Source: Rhypophila decipiens (taxonomy: Eukaryota > Ascomycota > Sordariomycetes > Sordariales > Naviculisporaceae). Taken from it: a DNA stretch of 64,000 nucleotides. The notes below the pieces were generated by a model. It had not been told where the DNA came from. It saw only the letters and a program-made list of their open reading frames with translations, and made no database searches. The stretch's first letter is position 1. The number at the start of each line of letters is the position of its first letter. Shown here piece by piece: positions 34,438 to 45,607 of the stretch. Both the position numbers and the translations under genes were made by a program. The stretch spans positions 62,001 to 126,000 of the forward strand of contig MU858068.1 of the NCBI GenBank assembly GCA_033297075.1, written 5' to 3'.

Positions 34438-35760
34438 ATGTCACCGACAACCAAATCATTCTTTATATCCCTCCTCTTAAATCTTCTAATTCAACCCTTC
34501 GACGCATGGGCCTGCGGTGAACACCACCACCATCCCCATGATAATGAAGCTCCCACCAAGAGGTTGTTCGACATCCCCAAAGGCTCCTCGGCCCGCGTGA
34601 GCATCATCGACTCGACCGCCCGTCTCCGTGGCTCACGGCCCAGTGACCTACTGACCCCTTACATACCAGGATTCGACAACTTCTCCCACCCCAGTCCCTC
34701 ATGGTCCTTCCTAGTCGAGAACTCCAAGGGTGACAAAAGGGCGCTCTTCGATCTTGGTGGGCCTCCCAACTTCACCGAGTCATACTCGCCAGCCATCCAA
34801 AGGGTGATACAGACCGCTCCTTGGACATTCTCGGTGGACAAACACGTCGTCGACATACTCCGCGAGAACCGCGTCAATCCGGCGTCAATCGGCAGCATCG
34901 TATGGAGCCATTCCCATTTCGACCATATCGGCGACCCTTCCACATTCCCCCATTCTACAGACCTGGTAGTTGGACCTGGCTGGAAAGCGGCCTTTTTGCC
35001 CGCCTATCCAACGGACCCCGACTCGCCGGTCAAGGATGCATATTGGCAGTGAGTTCGATGAGCCTTTCCCTCTTCCCATTACTACATATCACCGGATATT
35101 ACTAACAAGAACCAAACTACCAGAGGCCGAAACCTAGTCGAAATAGACTTCACAAAGAAACCCCTCAAAATCGGCGCCTTTTCCGCCTTGGACTTCTTCG
35201 GTGATGGCTCCTTCTACCTCCTCGACGCCCCTGGCCACTCAGTCGGGCACATGACGGCCCTAGCCCGAACCACCAGCAAACGAAAAGACCGTGACGATCA
35301 AGACACCTTCATCTATATGGGCGGCGATCTAGTCCACCACGCCTCCGAGATCCGCCCATCCAAGCTCGTCCCTTTTCCCCGCAATGCAGAGCACAAATAC
35401 CCATGCCGTCCAACAAAACCCAAAACAAAGCCTCCCACCCGCTGCCCGGGAACGGAAGCTTTCCGAGCATTAAACGTCGAGCTCGGACGGGATCCCGACG
35501 GCCCCACCACGGACCCCACACTATTTGTCAATTTTACCCAGGCAAAACAGAGCATCGAGAAGACGCAGGCTGCTGACGCGAGCGAGAATGTCTTTGTTAT
35601 TTGGGCCCATTATGCCGAGATTGAGGGGACCGTGGATTTGTTCCCAAAGTTTGCCAATGATTGGAAGAAGAAAGGTTGGAGGGACAAGGTGTTTTGGAGT
35701 TATTTGATGGATTTAGCACCAGCTGCTACTAATGTTTCATTACTAGAAAAGAAGTGTTAA
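34438..35760 (+). CDS. Secreted metallo-beta-lactamase-fold hydrolase
   Basis: Exons 34438-35048 and 35124-35760 (intron 35049-35123) give 415 aa. A signal peptide (about 1-26) ends just before a His-rich start of the mature protein (CGEHHHHPHD). The metal motif HSHFDH gives H158, H160, D162 and H163. GHSVGHM and GGDLVHH downstream supply likely further ligands. The fold hydrolyses esters, lactones or related bonds with Zn or Fe; quorum-sensing lactonases are one such group, but substrate cannot be read here. An upstream in-frame extension has no ATG. The stop codon ends at 35760, exactly where a HET gene relic begins on the other strand. Confidence 0.85.
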
Positions 35761-35833
35761 GTCAGGATAGCATAAGGCTCTGGCGCGGAGGGGAACTCGT
35801 AGAGCTGTTTGTGGTTGTATGGATAAGTCGCAT
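35761..35833 (-). pseudogene. Truncated 5' relic of a second HET gene
   Basis: Read on the minus strand from ATG 35833 it starts MRLIHTT, loses one nucleotide, then continues in frame as KQLYEFPSAPEPYAIL. It ends at 35761 next to the stop codon of the metallo-beta-lactamase gene. This is the N-terminal HET signature and is paralogous to the start of the gene at 34011 (MRLIDTTTLQLHQFYSAPEP). No further HET sequence follows. It is clearly non-functional. Confidence 0.8.
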
Positions 35834-35906
35834 CTTGGTGAATAGTGACTGACGGAATGAGGTGAGCAGTAGTACTGAGAATGGATCTTGATCACATAAA
35901 CAAGTG
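35813..35906. repeat. Direct repeat copy 2 (HET start and 5' leader)
   Basis: It matches 33990-34077 in the same orientation with scattered substitutions. Together the two copies flank the metallo-beta-lactamase gene. Confidence 0.8.
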
Positions 35907-37162
35907 ATTGAGCTTGAACAAGAGCCCTAACCGCCGTCCTTGCTCGGTCTCAATGTGTCCCCATGTCTCGGAGATGCATGATCGAACGTTTGAAAACTCC
36001 AATTTGAGTTGGGAACACAACATGAGTCTTACCAGTATAAGCACCGGGCATTGCTGACAGATCATATTATCGCTCATCAGCCTATATAGGAAGTCTTAAA
36101 CGACCCGTAAGCACTGCAGAAACTTATGACTTGGAAATGGATCCGGACCCCTGTTCAGCACGGTTGTACCCGAACCGAACTAATGGAGTTTTCGCCCCAG
36201 GCACAGCAACGATGTGCTAGTCCTACCAAGGCAGGTTACTCCTATCTCAGCCTACCTTGCCTCTCCACGTACCCACGATATGCAGTAGATCGTAATAATC
36301 TCCACATAAATCAGCGCATTTGATCCAGCTGCCTCGGGCGCTTGACACTGAATTCAAGTTTGGTATAATGCTTCTCCATTCCTCGTCAACCGAGTTCGCC
36401 GAAGTGGTAACCCGTTCCTAGACGGGGATTTCGTTGATTCCGAGTAAACAAGAAGGCCCGCTTACGTGCGCAATATATGACAATATACCATTGCATGCTC
36501 ACCGATCGCCCGTCATCTTTACCAGAGTATTGCTATTATCATTCAGCACGTGGCTAAGGGCAAGGGTAACACGGGATGCGCCGCATGCTAACAGCTAAGA
36601 AAAAGCTTGTATGCATCGAGACTCTCACCTCGCTTGGCTTTCGTAAATTGCGCATGGTCTACATGACGGCTAATCTCCCAAAGTCCCCCAGTCACAACAT
36701 TTACATGACTTATGAGAACACGACATCAGGAGACAGTTACTAAGCGCCAGCAGGCAACAGCTTTGACAAAAGCACTCGAGTGTCTCAGGCCATGTCGGCG
36801 TGTTTATAGGGCTTTGGTGAGGCCAAGGTAGCATTCAATGTAACCTGCAAACTACGTAACATGCGTAGGGAAAGGGGAGACTCTTTACGCAGTATTGAGC
36901 TGAGGTGGCACAGCTCAGTAATTGGTGGAATCATGATACTAACATGGGTCCTTGATCGTTCCCGAGTCCGTATCGTTGATCGGTTGGGATTGGGACGGCC
37001 ATGGCCCATGGTGGCGGTGAGTATCTTTGTCGCAGTGATCGTATGCTTCTCGAGGAGGAGTTGATGTGTTGCCCCAAGTATAAAGACAGCCCCGACGGCC
37101 CAGGACCAGGGCTATCTCGAGTTTCAGTATCATCGACTTCTTCATCGAATCACCGCATCACC
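35907..37162. other. Intergenic, about 1.25 kb
   Basis: No HET similarity extends beyond 35906, and no gene was recognised. The region ends with the promoter of the next gene. Confidence 0.45.
37079..37084 (+). promoter_or_regulatory. TATA box of the secreted Cys-rich gene
   Basis: TATAAA in AAGTATAAAGACAGC lies 79 nt upstream of ATG 37163. Assigned by sequence and position. Confidence 0.45.
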
Positions 37163-37942
37163 ATGCTCTCTACTACACTCTTGATTGCCTCGGCCGGGCT
37201 TCTGGGCCTTGCTCAGGCCTGCTCTACCGTCAGCGGCGTGGCCGTGACCTTTTACGGCTACCCAGACAATGATCCTCCCGGACCGGCAACCGCCTACAAC
37301 TGCGGCGGACGCAACAACGTCGCCGGTGGTATTGGCACCTACGACAACCCTCTGACCTTTGCCAGTGACCCTTCCGAGTACACTCCGTGCGAGTTGGTCT
37401 ACTCGTCGTACCTGAAGAAGTACCTCCGCATGGAGGACTGGTGCCAGCAGTGCGTCACCGACTGGCAGAGCGGGAAGAAGCACATTGACATCTGGACTGG
37501 CTCTGCCACTTCCAACGGCGGCCAGACTCAGATCAACTGCGAGAACGCACTTACCCCTGGGAGTGGACAGCAGTTCATCCGCGCGCCTCCCAACAACCTC
37601 CCAGTTGATAGTATGTCCATGTTTCACTAGAACTCGTAGTGGCTCTGGACGCTTTGCTGACATTCTCGCCCAGCTACCGCACTCTTTAGCAACGGACAAT
37701 GCCGCACTGGCAATGTCTACAATGGCAACGCTGCTTCCTGTTCGGGAGGAGGTGGTAACACTTGCCAGACTGGCTGCAGCTGGGCTGGTCATTGCATTGG
37801 TACGTTGACCTTTTCTCTGTCAATGTATCTCAAGACAGGTCGATTCTAACCACTGGGGGCATTAATAGGCTGCCCTTGCACCACCTTTGACGACTGCTCC
37901 GACAACTTCATCTGTACCAACGGCAAGTGCGCCAATCCCTAA
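37163..37942 (+). CDS. Secreted Cys-rich protein, double-psi-barrel-like with C-terminal Cys module
   Basis: Exons 37163-37610, 37674-37799 and 37869-37942 give 215 aa. A signal peptide (1-19, ending AQA) is followed by a domain with YGYPDNDPPGPATAYNCGGRNNVAGGIGTYDNPLTFA, CELVYSSYLKKYLRMEDWCQQC and HIDIWTGSATSNGGQ. This recalls fungal secreted proteins with an expansin/barwin-like barrel. Exons 2 and 3 add a compact module with nine or more cysteines (CRTGN, CQTGCSW, CIGCPCTTFDDCSDNFICTNGKC). It probably acts outside the cell, perhaps on walls or as an elicitor; no enzyme activity is shown. Without the second and third exons the Cys module is lost, so short gene models would be wrong. Confidence 0.8.
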
Positions 37943-38976
37943 GCGGCAAATCCCGAGTTTGAGATCATTGTCAATGTCGTCTGGACATGCCACGCCACGC
38001 CTCACTTGGATTTCCCTGTAAATGGTCATCTACTACTTTGTCAGCCGGATGTTCTGGTTCCCATGTACATAGAAGCGTTACATACATCATCTACCATTTC
38101 GATTAGAATCCCATACTGAGATCAAATTGATTTACCTGAGAATAAATGGTCTTTCCCAAGCGATCTACAGTCCACTGACTAATATGTGCTTAAATCTGTC
38201 TTTCTCCTGGATGTCTTGGTAAACTTGTGTCCATGTTTCCAGCTCATCATGCTCAATCTTCAACAGAGTGGCAACACAGTTTCGGATGGGAAAGGGGTTC
38301 AGGGGCGCGTAAACAAGCTGCCGTTGCCCGGAATCCACCTCGCAACCATGACCCCCCACATCTTGGATGAACCTCCGGGCTCGGCGAGTCATGAGTGGAT
38401 TCGGCGATACAAGGACGTTCCACGTCCCCCTCAATGCCTCTTTATCTGACGATGGCTGATCCTACTGTGGAGCTCGTCTCTGTTCTCCTCTCGGCGCTCG
38501 CCTTGGTCAACACGCCGTACCCAAGCAAGGATGGACGTGGCTCTTCGCAACGGCGGCTATCCACACCTGCCTCACCTTGTGACATTTCCAGATCCTATTT
38601 CTCATTCCAACAGGATAAATCAAAGAGGACGATCGCAGGACATGGGCTCCATCCGCGATTCCGTCATGCCGAGTTATCTGGGTCCACCCCCAAGCAAATT
38701 TTCCACGGCCTTCTATGTAAATGTGCATGCACGCCCAGCCAACTCTCGCGCAGCGGCATCTCGAACTCCATACGCTCTTTTGCCGCCTGTCGCCAGGTTT
38801 CTTTTTGTGCGGATTGGTGAGGTAAGGACAGACTTGGCCAACTACATCTACACTCTTTTTAAGCTGTCCTTATCATCTCCGCATTTGACCACTTTATTCG
38901 CTCGTTTTTACAATCAGCAAGCACCGAGAGTTATTCTCAAGTAAATACGAGTTAAATCGGACAGTCGACCGCAATT
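37943..38976. other. Intergenic, about 1.0 kb
   Basis: A minus-strand open stretch at 38165-38434 (about 90 codons, no ATG at its start) has protein-like composition (YAPLNPFPIRN, ETWTQVYQDIQEKDRFK) but no family I recognise. It may be a gene fragment. Otherwise nothing was seen. Confidence 0.35.
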
Positions 38977-40300
38977 ATGGAGACGGTAAACGTCAGCGTC
39001 ATCAACCCGGGCATGGCCTACACGCCATCCCAGACACTCGAGCTCGTGTCCCGAGCCGGAGCGAGAAAGGCCAACACAAAGCCACATTTGGTCTTCATAT
39101 CGGCCGTCGTGGGAGGATGCATGGTGGCCTTTGCTGTGGCTGCTTTCCTTGCCGTCGTCACGGCCCCGTGGTACCAGGAAAATGCCCCCGGTCTGATCAG
39201 AATGGTTGGAGCGCTCATCTTTCCTTCGGGTTTAGTCATGATTGTGTAAGTTTGCCTTTGACGTTTGTTAATCGACTAAAGACGCTGACTTTGTGGTTTA
39301 GATTGACTGGTTCTGAACTGTTTACTGGGACAACAATGGTGAGTCTTTGAGCTTAGAACGTCATCATGAGGTCCAACGTGTGAGCGGTTTCTGATGCTTG
39401 AATCTTGAATCTTTAGTTCACAACTGTGGCGTGGCTCCACAAGCGAATCACGATCCTGCAACTCTGTCAACACTGGTTTTTGTGTTTCTGGGGCAACTTT
39501 GCGGGCTCTTTGTTTGTTATTTTGATCATCTTTGGCTGTAAGAACCCCTTTTCGATGGACCCACATTTCACCCCTGAGTCTCCAAGACCTTCAGACTGAC
39601 CTTTGACTATCCAGACGGTGGTGGTTTCGATCACTCTCCATACAAAGACCAGGTCATCGCCACTGCCACCTCCAAGCAGGTAGTCCCCTCGTTTCACCAG
39701 ATCTTCCTTCGCGGCATTGGCTGCAACTGGCTGGTGTGCCTGGCCATCATGCTCGGGATGCAGGCCAAGGACCTCAACTCCAAGAGTAAGTAGAGCCCCG
39801 GCTTCTTCATTACGCGGCTGTATCACTAATATTTTGGACAGTCATTGCCATGTGGTGGCCCATCTTCATCTTCGGTGCTGCTGGGCTCGAGCACGTCGTC
39901 GCCAACATGTCATTCATCCCCCTGGCCATCTTCCTCAACACCCCTGGTCTGTCCGTTGGCCTGTACATTTGGAAAGGTAGGAACACAAGTCTTGTATTGA
40001 CATATTGTATCAAGCATAAACTAACATTTATCATCAGGTATCATTCCTTCATGCATCGGCAACATCATCGGCGGTGCATTGTTCTGCGGCGCCTACTTCT
40101 TCTGGTTCTTCATCTACAGGGAGGGCGAGATCATGGTGGACGGAACATACTACAACCAGCCCCAGCCACCAGCAACAGCAGCCAGTGATGCGGCCGAAAA
40201 GGGCCAAGGCGATATCAATATCAATATGCTGCATACAAACCCAAGCAGTGTGCAGATGGGAAAGCCAACGGCGACATTGTCTGACAGCGACACCAACTGA
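38977..40300 (+). CDS. Formate/nitrite transporter (FNT) family channel
   Basis: Six exons: 38977-39245, 39302-39338, 39417-39537, 39615-39785, 39842-39976 and 40038-40300, giving 331 aa. The 37-nt second exon is easily missed. The six membrane segments carry FNT landmarks: LIFPSGLVMIVLTGSELFTGTTM (made by joining exons 1 and 2), HWFLCFWGNFAGSLFV, FLRGIGCNWLVCLAIMLG and GLEHVVANMSFIPLAIF. The hydrophilic tail is about 60 residues. FNT proteins are pentameric pores for formate, nitrite or related small anions; the fungal example NitA carries nitrite. No nitrate-assimilation gene is adjacent. The oxalate decarboxylase 14 kb away makes formate, so formate is a plausible cargo (inference). Confidence 0.9.
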
Positions 40301-41083
40301 ATCTCCTTTTGTGATTAGCTTATATAGATTGTGGCGAAGGCCCGACCCGTGCATTTGGAATATATTACATGGTTGGCAACTTACTCTATGGGAATGGCTT
40401 AGGCTAGACTCGTGACAAAGCAATGTGCATGCACCGAGATGCTATGGTACTCTCGTGTCGTCAGATATCAGCGAACCAAACCCAAACTTGATGTTGATGT
40501 TGTATGATACTACTTATAATGGCCCTCATGACACTCATAGACCCCTGCAATCGGACAGTTCAGCTGAGGTGCGCGAATCATACGAGCAGCCGGCAAGGAG
40601 GAGAATGGAACCACGTTCGGCACTCGGAGATGCACAGCTATCACCCAGTCTGTGTAACCCTCCTTTCAACTCTTCTTCCTGACCGAGTGAGGTCGCTTCG
40701 AGTTACTAAGCCGGGCCAGAACCTCGTGGTGGTTGCCTCCCAGCAGCGGTAGAGGGTTGGTAACGGCTCCCCATAGGCTGGTTGGGACAGGGCCCAATGT
40801 ACCGGCCTGCATAAACCTCGCATCCGGGATTGCTAATTATTTGCTGACCACAGGGCCAAGTCCAGTACTGCATGGGACTATCAAAGAGGCTGCTGTATGT
40901 TCTCTGTTTAATGTATTTTATCCGGGTTTACATATAGTAGCCGAGATGGAACACCTCTGGAGCTTTACGACCTTGACCTTGGATCTTTGCCTTACGTCCT
41001 CATCTTCGCCCGCTGGCTGGTTATACAGTTCAGCTACTGACAAAAAGGATTGACTAGACACCTACATTGATTCGTTCGTGAAC
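40301..41083. other. Intergenic, about 0.8 kb
   Basis: FNT 3' flank and DUF1996 promoter. No gene was seen. Confidence 0.45.
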
Positions 41084-42522
41084 ATGATTCTGAACATCAT
41101 CGCTGCGGTGGGTTTCCTCGGCCACCTCGCCAGGGCAGAACCCCAGGGACCATATCCGGATGATCCCAGCCCCACAACAACGACGACAACGACGCGGACG
41201 ACGACAACCTCGGCAACCTTGACTTTCACACCCGGTCCGGATTTTCCAACCTTCAATGGAACCGGGGCGACTATGCTTCGGTTCAGTTGCCACCAACTGG
41301 TGATTGACCGCATCGACCCTCTCGTCAACCCGGGATCTGTGCCTTCCCCCCACCAGCACCAGATTGTGGGAGGCGACGCCTTCAATGCCTCGATGCCCTA
41401 CACCGACATTGCCGCTCTTTCGGCATGCACCACGTGCAGCTACAGCGACGACTTCTCCAACTATTGGACCTCGAACCTGTACTTTCAGGCACGCAACGGG
41501 TCCTACAAGCGTGTGCCGCAGGCGCCCAACGGCGCCAATGCCGAATTCTTCAATGACACCTTCTCGCCCTACGCCCAAGGCGGGCTCGTGGCCTACTATG
41601 TCTCGCCTGGACAGAACATGGTGACAGCCTTCCAGCCTGGATTCCGCATGTTCTTTGGCGACGCATCCCTCAGATCCAAGCCGTCGGGCCCTTGGGACCT
41701 GGGCAACCAGACCTGCTTCCGATGCTATAGCGGACCCAACTTTGAAGGCGACGTCGGTCCCCCCTGCTCGGATCCGGCCGTCGATACCATGCACCTGCCC
41801 AACAAGCCGTGCCACATGATCCGGTCAAACATTCTGTTTCCAACGTAAGTCTACTTCTTGAACGCTCTTCTCTTCGTTTTGAAGACGTTGCTGACGAGCA
41901 TGATTATGCTGCACAAAGTTGCTGGGACGGTGTGAACCTCGACAGCGCCGACCACAAATCCCACGTAGCCTACCCCGAAGAAGGACCACACCCCTTCGAC
42001 CTCCTCGGCATAGGCAAAACCTGCCCTCCTTCTCACCCAGTCAAGATTCCTCAGGTCATGTTTGAGATTGTCTGGGACACGACGGGGTTCAACGACCCTG
42101 ACTTGTGGCCAGAGGATGGATCCCAGCCGTTTGTCCTCAGTACGGGCGACAAGACGGGCTACAGTCAGCATGCCGACTATGTGTTTGGCTGGAAGGGAGA
42201 CGCCCTGCAAGTCGGCATGGAGGCCGGCTGCATCGCTGCCAACTGCCCTGGGATGAAGGTTCAGAGTGTTGAGAAGGCCGCCGAGTGCTTGGTGCCTGCG
42301 CTGGTCGGGGAGGATTACTCTGGGTGTAAGTTCTAAAATCTTGTCTTCGCTTCTTCGGTCTGAGTACTGACTCTCTGTAAAGGGCATAGCACACTCCCTG
42401 GAAACCCTCCGCAGCCTCCTGTCACGACTTCGACCACTGCATCACCGACCCCGACCCCGACTGGCAAGGGCAAGGGCAAAGGCAAGGGCAAAGGAAAGGG
42501 GAAGGGAAAGGACAATAGCTGA
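41084..42522 (+). CDS. Secreted DUF1996 protein with Gly-Lys repeat tail
   Basis: Exons 41084-41844, 41919-42325 and 42383-42522 give 435 aa. A signal peptide (about 1-18) leads to a Thr-rich, probably O-glycosylated stretch, then the DUF1996 domain: MLRFSCHQLVIDRIDPLVNPG, SPHQHQIVGGDAFN, CTTCSYSDDFSNYWTSNLYF and CHMIRSNILFPTCWDG (the last across intron 1). Exon 3 encodes a Pro/Thr linker and then a pure Gly-Lys repeat ending KDNS. The domain is common in secreted ascomycete proteins; its function is unknown. The strongly basic GK tail may bind acidic polymers such as wall polysaccharide or nucleic acid (inference). Missing the last exon would hide this tail. Confidence 0.85.
42465..42510 (+). 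repeat. GGCAAR minisatellite coding for (Gly-Lys)n
   Basis: Tandem 6-nt units (ggcaag/ggcaaa/ggaaag) in frame with DUF1996 exon 3. It is likely to vary in length between strains without frameshift. Confidence 0.85.
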
Positions 42523-43090
42523 ACTGGTCACCGTGACTTTGACCTAGATGCGATGTCCCGGTAGTCAGACCAGAAGGACTTGACATTTCTTAATATGCAC
42601 TGTTTACAGACTTTTGAAGCGATATAACTACATATTACAGACGAAAATGCTTTGAATCACAAGCCAAAAATGGATACGTACTTCTTGAATCCAATTCAGG
42701 GGCTCGCACGGAGAACGCCGTTTTGCCAATGCAATTAACCAGCTTCGTACCTCGTTTGAAGAATATCATGCACTAAAATTATCCCACCACGCGCGATATT
42801 ATTGGCTCAGTTTAATTGCATCCGGCTCACCGTTCAGGGGTCACCGCCAAACGGAGTCCGCGGATGGCCGAGCTAGCCATTCAGCCCCTGTCGATGACAC
42901 GGCGTAATTTCCTCTCTTCAAAGCGCGGTCTTGGATCTCACAACGCGTCTCACCCTTTTTCTTCCCGTCGCATCGCTATTTCAACTCTGCACTTTTGCAT
43001 CTTTTGCACCTTTTTATTCATTTGTATAGCTTCATTCATTTATTCTTCTCTTAACTTTTTTTTTTTCTTGGAGTCCCGCATTTGTTCACC
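42523..43090. other. Intergenic, about 0.57 kb
   Basis: Elongase promoter. A pyrimidine-rich stretch with a run of ten T (about 43059-43068) lies just upstream of the ATG at 43091. No gene was seen. Confidence 0.5.
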
Positions 43091-44181
43091 ATGGCAGACT
43101 CCGTGGCCTCCGGGTCATCTTCCTTTCCCATCCCGACGATTGACAGGCCATTTGGCATTCACCTATGGCCGCTGTTCAGTCAAGCGTTTGAGCTCTTCGC
43201 CGGGTATCCGGCCGACGAGTTCCGCTTCGTCGTCGGAGAGACGCCCATGTCGACGCTGAAATCGGCCTCCATCTTTGTCGTCATCTACTATGCCGTCATT
43301 TTCGGCGGTCGCGAGCTGATGCGCAACCGCGAGCCCATGAAGCTCAAGGGCTTGTTCCTCATCCACAACTACGTCCTCACCCTGGTCAGCGCCATTCTCC
43401 TGGCTCTGTATGTTGAGGAGTTGGTCCCCATCATCTACCGACGCGGTCTTTTCCATGCCATTTGCCATCGCGAGGGTGGCTGGACGCAACGTCTTGTTGT
43501 TCTCTACTATGTGAGTTTAGCATCTCAAGGAAATGATCCTATAGTTGCAGTACTTAAGCTAACTCTGTCCAGCTCACCTACCTGACCAAATACCTGGAAC
43601 TCCTCGACACAGTCTTCCTCTTCCTCAAGAAGAAGCCTCTCACGTTCCTGCACTGCTACCACCACGGTGCAACTGCCGTGCTGTGCTACACCCAGCTCAT
43701 CGGCCAGACGGCCGTCTCATGGGTGGTCATTGACCTGAACCTTCTCGTGCACGTGGTCATGTACTGGTACTACTTCCAGAGCGCGCGCGGCGTCAGGTTG
43801 TGGTGGAAGGAGTGGGTCACCCGCCTGCAGATCATCCAGTTCATCATCGACCTGGGCTTTGTGTACTTTGCCTCGTACACCTATTTCGCCTCGACTTACT
43901 TCCCCGACCTCCCCACCTGGAACGGCGAGGGCTGCGCGGGCGAGGAGTTTGCCGCCTCGTCGGGTATTGCCATCCTCAGCTCGTACCTGGTCTTGTTTGT
44001 CTTGTTCTACCTGGCAACCTACAAGAAGGACGGAAAGGCGCCCAGCACCAGAAAGACGCTGCGCAGAATGTCCAGGGCCGAGGCCCCCGGTCCGCATGTC
44101 GTTTCCGCCGCTGCTACCAACATCAAGGCCAGCGGTGTCGAGACTGAGAAGGGCATCCTGCCTCGCTCGAGGAAGGCGTAA
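43091..44181 (+). CDS. Fatty-acid elongase (ELO family)
   Basis: Exons 43091-43510 and 43573-44181 (intron 43511-43572) give 342 aa. The catalytic histidine box HCYHHG (H167, H170, H171) follows YLELLDTVFLFLKKKPLTFLH, and HVVMYWYYFQSARG and the RLQIIQFIIDLGFVYFA segment complete the ELO signature. About seven membrane helices are present, with a basic C-terminal tail. The enzyme condenses malonyl-CoA with acyl-CoA in the ER as the first step of very-long-chain fatty-acid synthesis, feeding sphingolipids. It resembles yeast ELO2/ELO3 rather than ELO1 by size and tail, but this is a weak call. ATG 43091 is preceded by CACC. Confidence 0.93.
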
Positions 44182-44502
44182 TGGGGCTGGATGGTCATGA
44201 TGATGAGCTAGCTGCTTGCTATTAGCCACAGGCAGGTAGAGGGAATCTGGGGAACTGGATAGGGCTTGGTTGTATAATGCATGTACATATATATGATTAG
44301 ACTTGTTAATGATAATACCTAATACGCAACCATGTCCAACATCACATGCTCTGAGACGACGGACGGTGATGGGTGGGGTGGGGTTGAACGATTCTGCAGC
44401 AAAAAGGGGCAAGTGGAGCTTGAAATCCACTACTTTACGGGGTATGCCAACAAGATTCATGAAGAAAGACCAAGGTCAAAAAATAGAAAAAGAAAGAATC
44501 AA
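44182..44502. other. Intergenic, about 0.3 kb
   Basis: Elongase 3' flank and 3' flank of the tRNA gene. Nothing else was seen. Confidence 0.45.
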
Positions 44503-44613
44503 CGTCACCTGCAGGATTCGAACCTACGCTCCCGAAGGAACTGCCTAACTTGATAACTCTTGTGAAGGAGAGCAGCTAGCAGGGCAGCGCGTTAACCACT
44601 CCGCCAAAGTGAC
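44503..44613 (-). tRNA. tRNA-Ser(GCU) with a 30-nt intron
   Basis: Read on the minus strand, GTCACTT (44613-44607) pairs with AGGTGAC near the 3' end, with discriminator G at 44503. The D arm is GCG...CGC. The anticodon stem CTGCC/GGCAG encloses loop CT-GCT-AA, with anticodon GCU at 44580-44578. A 30-nt intron (44576-44547) sits directly after position 37, the standard place. A long variable arm (TTCCTTCGGGAG) marks a class II tRNA, and the T arm has GGTTCGAATCC (B box). All stems pair. Confidence 0.93.
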
Positions 44614-44967
44614 TGACTAATTGCTGATTTGATGAATTATCGTCAGTGGTCACTGTTCTTTGTCATGCGGTCCACATGCATAGGTGAGTCAGGCTGTGGG
44701 TCGGGTGGACATTGGCATAAAAGTTAAAACGATCATTGTGCAGCCCCTGAGGCATATCAAGGGGTGAGCATAAATCCCGGATAAACAAAACAAATGATTT
44801 GACATATTAAAAATCGAACATTGAGGATTAATACAGAGGACAAACAAGAGCATGCATAGCTGGAACGGGCTTCTTTGGTATAATCACTTCTATTACTCCT
44901 ACTTCACTGTTCAGCGGTCAAGACTAGACTCGTCAAGAGTTTTCAACCGGTCAGGCTTCAATGTGTT
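44614..44967. other. Intergenic, about 0.35 kb
   Basis: tRNA 5' flank and 3' flank of the small secreted protein gene. Nothing recognised. Confidence 0.45.
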
Positions 44968-45607
44968 TCAAGACAACTGCCTCGCCTGAGCAGTAACCTG
45001 GTCCTTCAAAGCCTGAGCCTCCCGCGGCGCATTCTTGAGCACCTTGTCCCGCAAATGATCAACCTGAAGCCCCGGGGCGGTCGGCGGGTTTCCCTGGGCA
45101 GTCTGGATCCTCGAGACTTGAAATTGGAGGTAGAACTTGGGCACCTTGATTGCCAGGTTCCCGCCTACTGATCGGATCCCCGCCTCGGTTGCCAGATAAA
45201 CATCCAGCTGTCTCTGGAAAGTCGCCAGGTCGGTGGTGGCGAGTGGTGTCTTGGTTGCGAATCTTTCAAGGGCAAATTGCAAGGGTGTTTGGTTCGAGTT
45301 GGCAAAGTTGACCGAGGAGAAGGAGACACCGCCCGAGGAGACGTCGGGGACTCCGGAGAGGGTTCTTCGGCCTGGGTTGCAGGTTATGCGGTTGCGAATG
45401 TCCGAGACCACGTTTGAGACTTCCTGGGGGAGGATTTGATTGCCGATTACGAAGCAGGCTTGTGATTGCCGGTTGAAGAGGAGAGGGGCTGCGGTGCAGA
45501 AAGGTGTCTTGTTAGCATCATGGCGTTTTCTTCATGGGAGAATGGGGAAAGTACGTACAAGCAGAAGCGACGCCAGCGCCCAGAGCGAGAATGAAAGTGA
45601 ACTTCAT
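44968..45607 (-). CDS. Small secreted protein, two cysteines
   Basis: Exons 45607-45559 and 45488-44968 (intron 45489-45558, 70 nt) give 189 aa. The first exon encodes almost only a signal peptide (MKFTFILALGAGVASAS). The mature chain has two cysteines (QACFVIG and ITCNPG), consistent with one disulfide, and a C-terminal Gln/Ala-rich helix. I recall similar fungal small secreted proteins with the CFVxG...CNPGRRT pattern, but no function. The start depends on the tiny first exon; the second exon alone has no signal peptide. Confidence 0.78.

Noticed and set aside
43717..44460. 247-codon open frame antisense to the elongase
   Set aside because: Mirror of exon 2 of the elongase, with no start context or domain.
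25807..44785. CCCGGATAAAC string shared by two distant intergenic regions
   Set aside because: Only 11 nt long and in unrelated contexts; likely chance.
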